A DNA stretch of 5,987 nucleotides from Pseudomonadota bacterium. GTDB taxonomy: Bacteria > Pseudomonadota > Gammaproteobacteria > Pseudomonadales > UBA5518. The stretch is taken from positions 1-5,987 of the forward strand of contig JAKJFB010000189.1 in assembly GCA_022705125.1 (NCBI GenBank), read 5' to 3'. The notes beneath the pieces were generated by a model, which was given only the letters and a program-made list of their open reading frames with translations, was not told the DNA's origin and did not search any database. The position numbers and the translations under genes were made by a program. Positions 1 to 5,597 of the stretch are shown one piece after another. Numbering within the stretch: the stretch's first letter is position 1; the number at the start of each line of letters is the position of its first letter.

Positions 1-10
1 GATCGATGCG

Positions 11-16
11 ATTATA
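11..16 (-). promoter_or_regulatory. Possible -10 element of a leftward (divergent) promoter
   Basis: Read on the minus strand, these bases are a perfect TATAAT hexamer followed by GC-rich sequence. A matching -35 is poor: with an 18-base spacer the hexamer is TCAACT, which matches TTGACA at three positions. If real, transcription would start around base 4-5 and leave the window to the left, serving a gene divergent from ccmA that cannot be seen here. A six-base match can arise by chance, but AT-rich hexamers are rare in this GC-rich DNA and this one sits in a non-coding leader. Confidence 0.3.
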
Positions 17-80
17 GCGGCGGCGCTCGCCGGAAGTTGAGACTGCAGGGCAACTCCGGCACACCGCTCCACCACCCCCC

Positions 81-85
81 GGAAG
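81..85 (+). promoter_or_regulatory. Ribosome binding site of ccmA
   Basis: GGAAG lies eight bases before the ATG at 94, a normal Shine-Dalgarno spacing. It decides between that ATG and the in-frame TTG at 37. The TTG would add 19 residues with no resemblance to the start of CcmA proteins. Confidence 0.55.
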
Positions 86-93
86 CCCCCGCG

Positions 94-741
94 ATGGCGC
101 AACAGGCCTCGGTTCCGTTGCTCGAGGTTCGCGCGCTGCGCTGCGAACGCGACGAGCGCCTGCTGTTCGAGGACGTGCGGTTCGAGCTGCGCGCGGGCGA
201 GGTCATGCAGGTCGCGGGACCCAACGGCTGCGGCAAGACCACGATGCTGCGCACCATCGCGGGCCTCTCGCAGCGCTGCACCGGCCGCGTCATGTGGCGT
301 GGCGAGGACATCGGCCGCGCGCGCTACGAGTTCCTGCGCGAGTCGCTTTACCTCGGTCACGAAGCGGCGATCAATCCGGCGCTGACGCCCCTCGAGAGCC
401 TGCGCTGGCACGCCTCGCTGTGGGGCGGGGTGCGCCCGCTCGCCATCGAGGAGGCCCTGGCCCGTACCGGTCTGGCCGGCTATCTGCACACGCCCGCGCA
501 GCGACTCTCCGCCGGTCAGAAGCGGCGCATCGCGCTGGCGCGGCTCCTGCTCAGTCCCGCGACGCTGTGGATCCTCGACGAGCCCTTCACCGCGATCGAC
601 CTCGCCGGCGTGGGCGAACTCGAATCGCTGATCGCCGCGCATGCCGCGGCAGGTGGCGCGGTGCTGCTCACCACGCATCACCGCCTCGGGCTCGCGAACG
701 GGCTGCGCCGGCTCATGCTCGGCCAGCAGATGGTGGATTGA
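94..741 (+). CDS. ccmA: Heme exporter ATP-binding protein CcmA
   Basis: Cytoplasmic ABC-type ATPase subunit of the CcmABCD complex. In this family ATP hydrolysis releases heme-loaded CcmE from CcmC/CcmD; it is not thought to pump heme itself. The 215-residue product is close to the roughly 205-residue E. coli protein. All ABC motifs are visible: Walker A GPNGCGKTT at residues 42-50, signature LSAGQ at 138-142, Walker B LWILDEP at 158-164 with catalytic Glu163, D-loop around Ala167-Asp169, and switch histidine His195 in TTHH. The LSAGQKRR signature and the short single-domain length are typical of CcmA. The ATG at 94 was chosen for its GGAAG site and for matching family length; an in-frame TTG at 37 is the alternative. 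The stop overlaps the ccmB start by one base (TGATG), implying translational coupling. I see no convincing + strand promoter in the 93 bases upstream: a TTGAGA at 37-42 has no matching -10. Confidence 0.97.
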   Translation: MAQQASVPLLEVRALRCERDERLLFEDVRFELRAGEVMQVAGPNGCGKTTMLRTIAGLSQRCTGRVMWRGEDIGRARYEFLRESLYLGHEAAINPALTPLESLRWHASLWGGVRPLAIEEALARTGLAGYLHTPAQRLSAGQKRRIALARLLLSPATLWILDEPFTAIDLAGVGELESLIAAHAAAGGAVLLTTHHRLGLANGLRRLMLGQQMVD

Positions 742-1418
742 TGGACATCCAAGGCGCATTTGCCGAGACCCTGCGCAGGGACCTGCTGATCGCGCTGCGC
801 CGCCGTGGCGACATCGCCAACCCGCTGGTGTTCTTCGTGATCGTGATCGCGCTGTTCCCGCTCGGCATCGGGCCGACGCCGGAGGATCTCGCGCGCATCG
901 CACCCGGCGTGCTGTGGGTGGTCGCGTTGCTGGCCTCGCTGCTGTCGACGGACATGGTGTTTCGCGCCGATCACGACGACGGCTCGCTGGAGCAACTGCT
1001 GCGCAGCCCCGATCCGCTGTACCTGCTGGCGATCGCGAAGATCGCGGTGCACTGGCTCGTCACCGGGCTGCCGCTCACGCTGCTCTCGCCGCTGATGGGG
1101 GGGATGCTCTACCTCCCGGCGGCGGCGGCTCCGGCGCTGCTGCTGTCGTTGCTGCTGGGCACGCTGACACTCAGCCTGGTGGGGGGCATCGGGGCGGCGC
1201 TCACGGTGGGCTTGCGCAAGGGCGGCATCCTGCTGTCGCTGCTGATCCTGCCGTTCTACATCCCGGTGCTGGTGTTCGGCACGGCCGCGGTCGATGCCGC
1301 GGCGCTGGGTGCCGACTACCTGCCGCACCTGGCGATCCTCGGCGCCTTCGCGCTGGTCGCGCTCACGCTGGCCCCGCTCGCGGTCGGCGCCGCGCTGCGC
1401 ATCAGCCTGGACCACTGA
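741..1418 (+). CDS. ccmB: Heme exporter membrane protein CcmB
   Basis: Inner-membrane partner of CcmA in the CcmABCD complex. The product has 225 residues, against about 220 in E. coli. About six hydrophobic segments are visible, roughly at residues 25-43, 51-69, 94-116, 128-157, 162-181 and 194-218. Two family-typical stretches are present: the charged loop FRADHDDGSLEQLL at 74-87 after the second segment, and LRKGGILLSLLILPFYIPV at 158-176 leading into the fifth. The start ATG shares its A with the TGA of ccmA. The nearest purine-rich stretch (GGTGGA, 732-737) is too close to be a good ribosome site, so translation probably depends on ribosomes finishing ccmA. The gene is followed at once by a hairpin and a 261-base gap, which is unusual because ccmC often follows closely. 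Confidence 0.96.
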   Translation: MDIQGAFAETLRRDLLIALRRRGDIANPLVFFVIVIALFPLGIGPTPEDLARIAPGVLWVVALLASLLSTDMVFRADHDDGSLEQLLRSPDPLYLLAIAKIAVHWLVTGLPLTLLSPLMGGMLYLPAAAAPALLLSLLLGTLTLSLVGGIGAALTVGLRKGGILLSLLILPFYIPVLVFGTAAVDAAALGADYLPHLAILGAFALVALTLAPLAVGAALRISLDH

Positions 1419-1445
1419 AAAAAATCCCGGCGCGAGGCCGGGATT
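1418..1445. terminator. Terminator-like hairpin after ccmB, with its T-tract on the minus strand
   Basis: A perfect 9-bp stem, AATCCCGGC (1423-1431) and GCCGGGATT (1437-1445), encloses a GCGAG loop. On the + strand it is preceded by a run of seven A (1418-1424, starting with the last base of the ccmB stop) and followed by GAAGG, so no U-tract follows the stem. On the minus strand the same element reads as a textbook intrinsic terminator, stem then T-run. It could attenuate or end ccmAB transcripts, protect their 3' end, or stop leftward antisense transcription. Confidence 0.6.
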
Positions 1446-1481
1446 GAAGGAGGAGAGAACAAAAACAACAACCCGGCGGAG

Positions 1482-1510
1482 GAAACGGAACCCTGCGGGC
1501 CATCCGTTTC
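1482..1510 (+). other. Second intergenic hairpin between ccmB and ccmC
   Basis: GAAACGGA (1482-1489) pairs perfectly with TCCGTTTC (1503-1510). The enclosed 13 bases contain CCC-TGC-GGG (1491-1499), which can form a small inner stem. It has no downstream T-run, so it is not a classic terminator. It sits 36 bases past the first hairpin, behind a purine-rich and A-rich stretch containing GGAGGAGA and no start codon in register. It may be an RNA structure in the 3' end of the ccmAB transcript. Confidence 0.4.
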
Positions 1511-1553
1511 ACGACGGGCATTCGCACAATACACGCGTAGACCCCGGGGGTAT

Positions 1554-1567
1554 TTGATTTGAATCAA
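1554..1567 (+). promoter_or_regulatory. FNR/Anr-type binding site upstream of ccmC
   Basis: TTGATTTGAATCAA matches the FNR/Anr consensus TTGAT-N4-ATCAA at all ten defined positions, and its dyad extends to TTGATT-N2-AATCAA. FNR-family proteins (FNR, Anr, Dnr) bind such sites under low oxygen or nitric oxide, and E. coli ccm genes are known to be FNR-activated. The site lies in the ccmB-ccmC gap, its centre 119 bases before the ccmC GTG. If the TATACT at 1615-1620 is the -10, the site centre falls near -66, compatible with an upstream (class I) activator rather than the -41.5 class II position. Confidence 0.7.
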
Positions 1568-1592
1568 GCGGCGTGACCCGCCAGCGCGCGTG

Positions 1593-1604
1593 ATCCGCGC
1601 GGAT
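1593..1604. repeat. 12-bp perfect palindrome in the ccmC promoter region
   Basis: ATCCGCGCGGAT is a perfect palindrome located where the -35 region of the proposed ccmC promoter would be. It could be an operator. CG-rich palindromes are common by chance in this base composition, so the call is weak. Confidence 0.25.
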
Positions 1605-1614
1605 GCATATCGGA

Positions 1615-1620
1615 TATACT
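1615..1620 (+). promoter_or_regulatory. Probable -10 element of the ccmC promoter
   Basis: TATACT matches the sigma-70 -10 consensus TATAAT at five of six positions, in an AT-rich pocket within GC-rich DNA. No acceptable -35 exists at a spacing of 16-18 bases (at best two matches), as is typical of activator-dependent promoters, and an FNR-type site lies upstream. Transcription would start near 1627, giving a leader of about 53 bases before the ccmC GTG. A dyad, ATATC-G-GATAT (1607-1617), overlaps this hexamer. Confidence 0.45.
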
Positions 1621-1679
1621 GCCGCCCGTCGCGCCTGGCCGCGGCTCCTCTCCAAACTGGCGATGGTTGTTCACGACGC

Positions 1680-2429
1680 GTGTGGTCTTTCATCCATAAA
1701 CTCGGTTCTCCGCGCTGGTGCTACCGGATCACGACGCCATGGCTGCCGTGGCTCGCGCTGGTGTCCGGCGCACTGCTGCTGGTCGGCGCGACCTGGGGGC
1801 TGGCGTTCGCGCCGCCGGATTTCCGCCAGGGCAACAGCTACCGCATCATCTTCATCCATGTGCCGGCGGCCTTCATCGCGCTGGCCGGTTACTACCTGAT
1901 GGCCGCGGCGGGCGCGGTCAGCCTGATCTGGAAGATCAAGGTCTCGGACATGGTGTTGAAGTCCTGCGCGGGCATCGGTGCGGCGATGACCTTCGTGGCG
2001 CTCGTGACGGGGGCGATCTGGGGCAAGCCGACCTGGGGCACGTGGTGGGTGTGGGATGCGCGCATCACCTCGATGCTGGTGCTGTTCTTCCTGTACCTCG
2101 GCGTGGTTGCGCTGCACCAGGCCTTCGAGGATCGCGACGTGGCGGCCCGGGCCTGCGCGGTGCTCGCGCTTGTCGGCACCGTGAACATCCCGATCATCTA
2201 CAAGTCAGTCGACTGGTGGTACAGCCTGCACCAGCCGGCGACCATCAAGTTCACCGGCGCACCGAGCATGCACGCCGACATGTTCCAGCCGCTGATCGTG
2301 ATGATCGCGGGTTTTTACTGTTTCTACGCGCTGGCGGTACTGCTCAGCCTGCGCAGCGAGATCCTCGAGCGCGAGGAGAAGTCGCGCTGGGTCGAGGAAC
2401 TCGCGACGACGGGCAAGGTCTCCGCTTGA
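1680..2429 (+). CDS. ccmC: Heme handling membrane protein CcmC
   Basis: Inner-membrane member of the heme handling protein family that, with CcmD, passes heme to CcmE on the periplasmic side. The 249-residue product has about six membrane segments and the tryptophan-rich WWD motif WGKPTWGTWWVWDAR at residues 114-128. The two histidines that ligate heme in E. coli CcmC, His60 and His184, fall at the same numbers here (IFIHVPAA and WWYSLHQP). GTG at 1680 was chosen because the resulting start MWSFIHKLGSPRWCY aligns with E. coli MWKTLHQLAIPPRLY. The frame is open further upstream to a GTG at 1590, but that lies before the proposed promoter and adds 30 unrelated residues. No good Shine-Dalgarno precedes the GTG. 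It is the first gene of the ccmCDEFGH run; ccmD starts five bases after its stop. Confidence 0.96.
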   Translation: MWSFIHKLGSPRWCYRITTPWLPWLALVSGALLLVGATWGLAFAPPDFRQGNSYRIIFIHVPAAFIALAGYYLMAAAGAVSLIWKIKVSDMVLKSCAGIGAAMTFVALVTGAIWGKPTWGTWWVWDARITSMLVLFFLYLGVVALHQAFEDRDVAARACAVLALVGTVNIPIIYKSVDWWYSLHQPATIKFTGAPSMHADMFQPLIVMIAGFYCFYALAVLLSLRSEILEREEKSRWVEELATTGKVSA

Positions 2430-2434
2430 AGAAG

Positions 2435-2623
2435 ATGTATTTCGACAATCTCGCGCAACTCTGGCAAATGGACGGCCACGGCCCTTATGTGTGGGGTGCC
2501 TACGCCATCGTGCTGCTGGTGCTGATCTGGCTCGTGCGCGCGCCGCTCGAGCGGCGGCGGCGCGCGCTCGAACGCGTTCGCGCGCGGCTGCGCGCCACGC
2601 TCTCCTCATCGACCGGAGGCTGA
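2435..2623 (+). CDS. ccmD: Heme exporter small membrane protein CcmD
   Basis: Small single-span membrane protein of the CcmABCD complex, needed in this family for release of heme-loaded CcmE. The 62-residue product is close to the roughly 69 of E. coli. It shows the usual plan: a short N-terminal part with the conserved MDGHGPYVWGAYA stretch (residues 12-24), a hydrophobic segment at about 22-34, then a strongly basic, arginine-rich tail (from Arg35) likely to be cytoplasmic. ATG at 2435 follows the ccmC stop by five bases; AAGAAG just before it is a weak ribosome site. An in-frame TTG at 2426 overlapping the ccmC stop and a later ATG at 2468 are alternatives. The tail is low in complexity and its function is not evident from sequence. 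Confidence 0.9.
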   Translation: MYFDNLAQLWQMDGHGPYVWGAYAIVLLVLIWLVRAPLERRRRALERVRARLRATLSSSTGG

Positions 2624-2629
2624 AACGCC

Positions 2630-3097
2630 ATGCATCCCCTGCGGAAGCAGCGCCTGTACATCGTGTTGTTCATCGTGATCGGGGCCAGTGTCGCCGCCGC
2701 TCTGGTGTTCTGGGCCCTGCGCGACAACATGAACTTCTTTTACGCCCCGGCGCAGGTTGCCGCCGGGGAGGCGCCGGCGGGCAAGACCATCCGCGTTGGC
2801 GGACTCGTGGTGCCGGGCAGCCTCAGTCGCTCGGATTCGGGGCTCGAGGTCGGGTTCACGGTGACCGACAACCAGGCCGAGCTGAAGATTGCCTACCAGG
2901 GCATCCTCCCCGACCTGTTCGCCGAGGGACAGGGCATTGTCGCCAACGGGGAACTGCTCGCTGACGGCAGCTTCCGCGCCACGCAGGTGCTCGCCAAGCA
3001 CGACGAGAACTACATGCCGCCGGAAGTGCACGAGGCGCTGAAGGCCGGGCAGACCATGGACGAAGCGAGCAGCGGGGGGCGCGGCGATGGTCGTTGA
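2630..3097 (+). CDS. ccmE: Periplasmic heme chaperone CcmE
   Basis: Membrane-anchored chaperone that carries heme covalently through the periplasm from CcmC to CcmF. The 155-residue product (159 in E. coli) has a basic start, one N-terminal membrane anchor at about residues 9-30, and a periplasmic beta-barrel (OB-fold) domain at about 45-130. The heme-attachment histidine is His124 in LAKHDENYMPPEV, with the conserved tyrosine Tyr128 four residues on, equivalent to His130 and Tyr134 of E. coli. This is therefore the standard His-type CcmE, not the CxxxY variant of some archaea and sulfate reducers. A strong GGAGG site (2615-2619) inside the end of ccmD sits ten bases before the ATG, the best ribosome site in the window. 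The C-terminal tail is short and glycine- and arginine-rich, and the gene overlaps ccmF by 11 bases. Confidence 0.97.
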   Translation: MHPLRKQRLYIVLFIVIGASVAAALVFWALRDNMNFFYAPAQVAAGEAPAGKTIRVGGLVVPGSLSRSDSGLEVGFTVTDNQAELKIAYQGILPDLFAEGQGIVANGELLADGSFRATQVLAKHDENYMPPEVHEALKAGQTMDEASSGGRGDGR

Positions 3098-5060
3098 GTT
3101 CGGGCATTTCGCGCTGATCCTCGCGCTGTGCGTGGCGGTGGTACAGGCCGCGCTGCCGCTGGCTGGTTCGCTGCGCGGCGTGCGGTCGTGGATGGACAGT
3201 GCGCCGGTGCTGGCGCTGGCGCAGTTGCTCTTCGTGGGTATTGCCTTCGCCTGTCTCGCGCGCGCCTTCCTGCAGGACGATTTCTCGGTGCGCCTGGTCG
3301 CGCAACACTCGAACACCGCGTTGCCGGCCTGGTACAAGCTGAGCGCGCTGTGGGGCAACCACGAGGGCTCGATGCTGCTGTGGGTGTTCATCCTGGCCGG
3401 GTGGAGCGCGGCGGTGGCCGTGTTCAGCGCTTCGCTGGCGCGCGACATGCGCGCGCGCGTGCTTTCTGTGATGGGCATGATCTCGGTCGGGTTCTACCTC
3501 TTCGTGCTGTTCACCTCGAATCCGTTCGCGCGCTCCTTTCCCGATGTCCCGGCTGAAGGTCGCGACCTGAATCCGCTGCTGCAGGACATCGGGCTGGTGC
3601 TGCACCCGCCGATGCTCTACCTCGGCTACGTCGGTTTTTCGGTCGCCTTCGCCTTCGCGATCGCGGCGCTGTCCACCGGGCGGCTCGACGCGGCGTGGGC
3701 GCGCTGGAGCCGGCCATGGACCAATGCGGCCTGGGTGTTCCTGACGATCGGCATCACGCTCGGCAGCTGGTGGGCCTATTACGAGCTCGGCTGGGGCGGA
3801 TGGTGGTTCTGGGATCCGGTGGAGAACGCCTCGTTCATGCCATGGCTGGTAGGCACGGCGCTGATCCATTCGCTCGCCGTGACCGAGAAGCGGGGGCTGT
3901 TCCGCAGCTGGACCGTGCTGCTGGCGATCACGGCGTTCTCGCTGAGCCTGCTCGGCACTTTCCTGGTGCGCTCGGGCGTGCTGACTTCGGTGCATGCCTT
4001 CGCCACCGATCCCGAGCGCGGCCTGTTCGTGCTGGCATTCCTCGGGGTGGTGATCGGCTGCTCGCTCACGCTCTACGCGCTGCGCGCGCCGGCGGTTTCC
4101 GCCAAGGGCGAGATCGGGCTGTGGTCGCGTGAAACGGCGCTGCTCGGCAACAACATCCTGCTGGTGATCGCGATGGCGACGGTGCTGATCGGCACGCTGT
4201 ATCCCCTGCTGATCTCGGCGCTCGAACTGGGACGCATGTCGGTCGGCCCGCCGTATTTCAACATGACCTTCGTGCCACTGGTGGTGGTGTTGACGCTGGT
4301 CATGGGCGTCGGTCCGTTGCTGCGCTGGCGCGGTGGCGACAGTCGCTGGCTGGGCCGGCGCGTGCTGCTGCCGGCGGGCGTGAGCCTCGCGGCTGGCGCG
4401 GTGTTCCCGTTGCTCTACGGCGGTGCCTGGCATGCCGGGGTAGCGCTCACGGTGGCGCTGGCGATGTGGATCCTCGCGACGCTGGCAAGTGGCTTGTCGG
4501 CGCGGCTCGCCGAGCGCGGCGGCGTGCGGGCGCTGGGCGGGCTCGGCGCCAGCTACTGGGGCATGTGGGTGGCGCACCTGGGCATGGCGATGTGCATCGC
4601 AGGCGTCGGCCTCACGACGGTCTACAGCGACGAGCGCGACGTGCGCATGGCCCCGGGCGACGAGGTGCAGCTCGCCGGCTACAGTTTCACTTTCCTCGGC
4701 ACGCGCCATGCGGAAGGTCCGAATTTCAGCGCCGAGGAAGGCACCTTCCTCGCGCGCCGCGACGGCAGCAGCATCGAGCTGCATGCGCAGAAGCGCAATT
4801 ACCACAGCCAGATGGGCAACGTGATGACGGAGGCCGCGATCGATCCGGGTTTCCTGCGCGATCTCTACATCTCGCTCGGTGAACCGGTGGGCGAGGGCGC
4901 CTGGGCCGTGCGCGTGCACCACAAGCCCTTCGTGCGCTGGCTCTGGCTGGGTGGCGTGCTGATGGCCCTGGGCGGCTCGCTGACGCTGGCCGACCGGCGC
5001 TATCGCGTGGTGCGTGCGCGGGCGTCGCTCGCGTCCGCCGGCGCGGTCGCGGGAGCCTGA
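3087..5060 (+). CDS. ccmF: Cytochrome c heme lyase subunit CcmF
   Basis: Large inner-membrane protein that receives heme from CcmE and, with CcmH (and CcmI), ligates it to apocytochrome c. The 657-residue product (647 in E. coli) is highly hydrophobic, with well over ten membrane segments. The WWD motif WGGWWFWDPVENASFMPWL lies at residues 236-254. The histidines that bind heme in E. coli CcmF are conserved: His173 (VLHPPM), His261 (LIHSLA) and His303 (SVHAFA) have the same numbers, and His497 (VAHLGM) corresponds to E. coli His491. A soluble periplasmic domain lies at about 512-612, followed by a last membrane segment at about 617-634. The ATG lies inside the end of ccmE (11-base overlap) after a G-run at 3074-3079. 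The end is three bases before ccmG. A long antisense frame across this gene is a composition artefact. Confidence 0.98.
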   Translation: MVVEFGHFALILALCVAVVQAALPLAGSLRGVRSWMDSAPVLALAQLLFVGIAFACLARAFLQDDFSVRLVAQHSNTALPAWYKLSALWGNHEGSMLLWVFILAGWSAAVAVFSASLARDMRARVLSVMGMISVGFYLFVLFTSNPFARSFPDVPAEGRDLNPLLQDIGLVLHPPMLYLGYVGFSVAFAFAIAALSTGRLDAAWARWSRPWTNAAWVFLTIGITLGSWWAYYELGWGGWWFWDPVENASFMPWLVGTALIHSLAVTEKRGLFRSWTVLLAITAFSLSLLGTFLVRSGVLTSVHAFATDPERGLFVLAFLGVVIGCSLTLYALRAPAVSAKGEIGLWSRETALLGNNILLVIAMATVLIGTLYPLLISALELGRMSVGPPYFNMTFVPLVVVLTLVMGVGPLLRWRGGDSRWLGRRVLLPAGVSLAAGAVFPLLYGGAWHAGVALTVALAMWILATLASGLSARLAERGGVRALGGLGASYWGMWVAHLGMAMCIAGVGLTTVYSDERDVRMAPGDEVQLAGYSFTFLGTRHAEGPNFSAEEGTFLARRDGSSIELHAQKRNYHSQMGNVMTEAAIDPGFLRDLYISLGEPVGEGAWAVRVHHKPFVRWLWLGGVLMALGGSLTLADRRYRVVRARASLASAGAVAGA

Positions 5061-5063
5061 ACG

Positions 5064-5597
5064 ATGCAGCGCCTGCGCCTGTTCCTGCCGCTGATCGCCT
5101 TCGCCGTGCTGGCGCTGCTGCTGTGGCGCGGGCTGTCGCTGGATCCCAATCACATGCCCTCGGCGCTCGAGGACCGCCCGTTCCCGCAATTCACGGCGCG
5201 CACGCTGGCCGGGGACGCGGTTAGCCGCGAGGACCTGCTCGGCGCTGTGGCGCTGGTGAACGTCTGGGCGACGTGGTGCCCCTCCTGCGCCGCCGAGCAC
5301 GCTTACCTCAACGAACTCGCGCGCACGGGCGTGACGATCTTCGGCCTCAACTACAAGGACGACTCCGCGGCGGCGCGGCGCTGGATCGAGACCAGGGGCG
5401 ATCCGTACCGGCTCAACATCGTCGACGACAGCGGCCGGCTCGGCATCGATCTCGGTGTGACCGGCGCGCCGGAGACCTATCTGATCGACGCCGCCGGCAT
5501 CGTGCGCCTGCGCTACCAGGGGCCGCTCGATGCGCGCGTCTGGCGCGAGCAGTTCGAACCGCTGATCGCGCGGCTCGGCGCCGGGGCCACGCCATGA
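5064..5597 (+). CDS. ccmG: Thiol:disulfide interchange protein CcmG (DsbE)
   Basis: Membrane-anchored periplasmic thioredoxin-like protein that, with electrons from DsbD/CcdA, helps keep the CxxCH cysteines of apocytochrome c reduced for heme attachment. The 177-residue product has an uncleaved N-terminal anchor at about residues 5-22 and a thioredoxin fold from about 38 onward. The active site is WCPSC at 71-75 (Cys72, Cys75). The cis-proline loop GAPETYLID lies at 134-142 (Pro136); both are hallmarks of the CcmG/DsbE/TlpA group. Its place directly after ccmF separates it from general TlpA proteins. GGGAG (5051-5055), within the end of ccmF, lies eight bases before the ATG. The stop overlaps the ccmH start (ATGA). 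Confidence 0.97.
   Translation: MQRLRLFLPLIAFAVLALLLWRGLSLDPNHMPSALEDRPFPQFTARTLAGDAVSREDLLGAVALVNVWATWCPSCAAEHAYLNELARTGVTIFGLNYKDDSAAARRWIETRGDPYRLNIVDDSGRLGIDLGVTGAPETYLIDAAGIVRLRYQGPLDARVWREQFEPLIARLGAGATP

Noticed and set aside
37..65. + strand sigma-70 promoter for ccmA using TTGAGA at 37-42
   Set aside because: The -35 match is good, but the bases at the required spacing (CACACC, 60-65) do not resemble a -10.
37..93. N-terminal extension of ccmA from TTG at 37
   Set aside because: The extra 19 residues do not resemble CcmA, and ATG at 94 has a GGAAG site at good spacing and gives the family length.
12..311. Minus-strand open frame at the left edge, which might have been the divergent gene
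   Set aside because: It runs antisense through the Walker A region of ccmA and ends at base 12 in the presumed promoter; its product is low-complexity Ser/Arg-rich.
678..1415. Open frame antisense to ccmB
   Set aside because: The same Arg/Gln-rich shadow composition, opposite a conserved membrane protein gene; no ribosome site or family signature.
1590..1679. N-terminal extension of ccmC from GTG at 1590
   Set aside because: It precedes the proposed -10 and adds 30 residues absent from CcmC; the GTG at 1680 places the heme-ligating histidines at the E. coli numbers 60 and 184.
1603..1899. Open frame from ATG 1603 overlapping the ccmC start, as a possible leader peptide
   Set aside because: It lies in the wrong frame over ccmC, starts before the proposed transcription start, and is Arg/Ser-rich like other shadows.
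2856..5300. Very long open frame on the minus strand (814 codons), antisense to ccmE, ccmF and ccmG
   Set aside because: Its product is dominated by Arg, Gln, His and Glu without recognisable domains, and it lies exactly opposite conserved genes. In GC-rich DNA the complement of a coding frame rarely contains stops, so this is a composition shadow.
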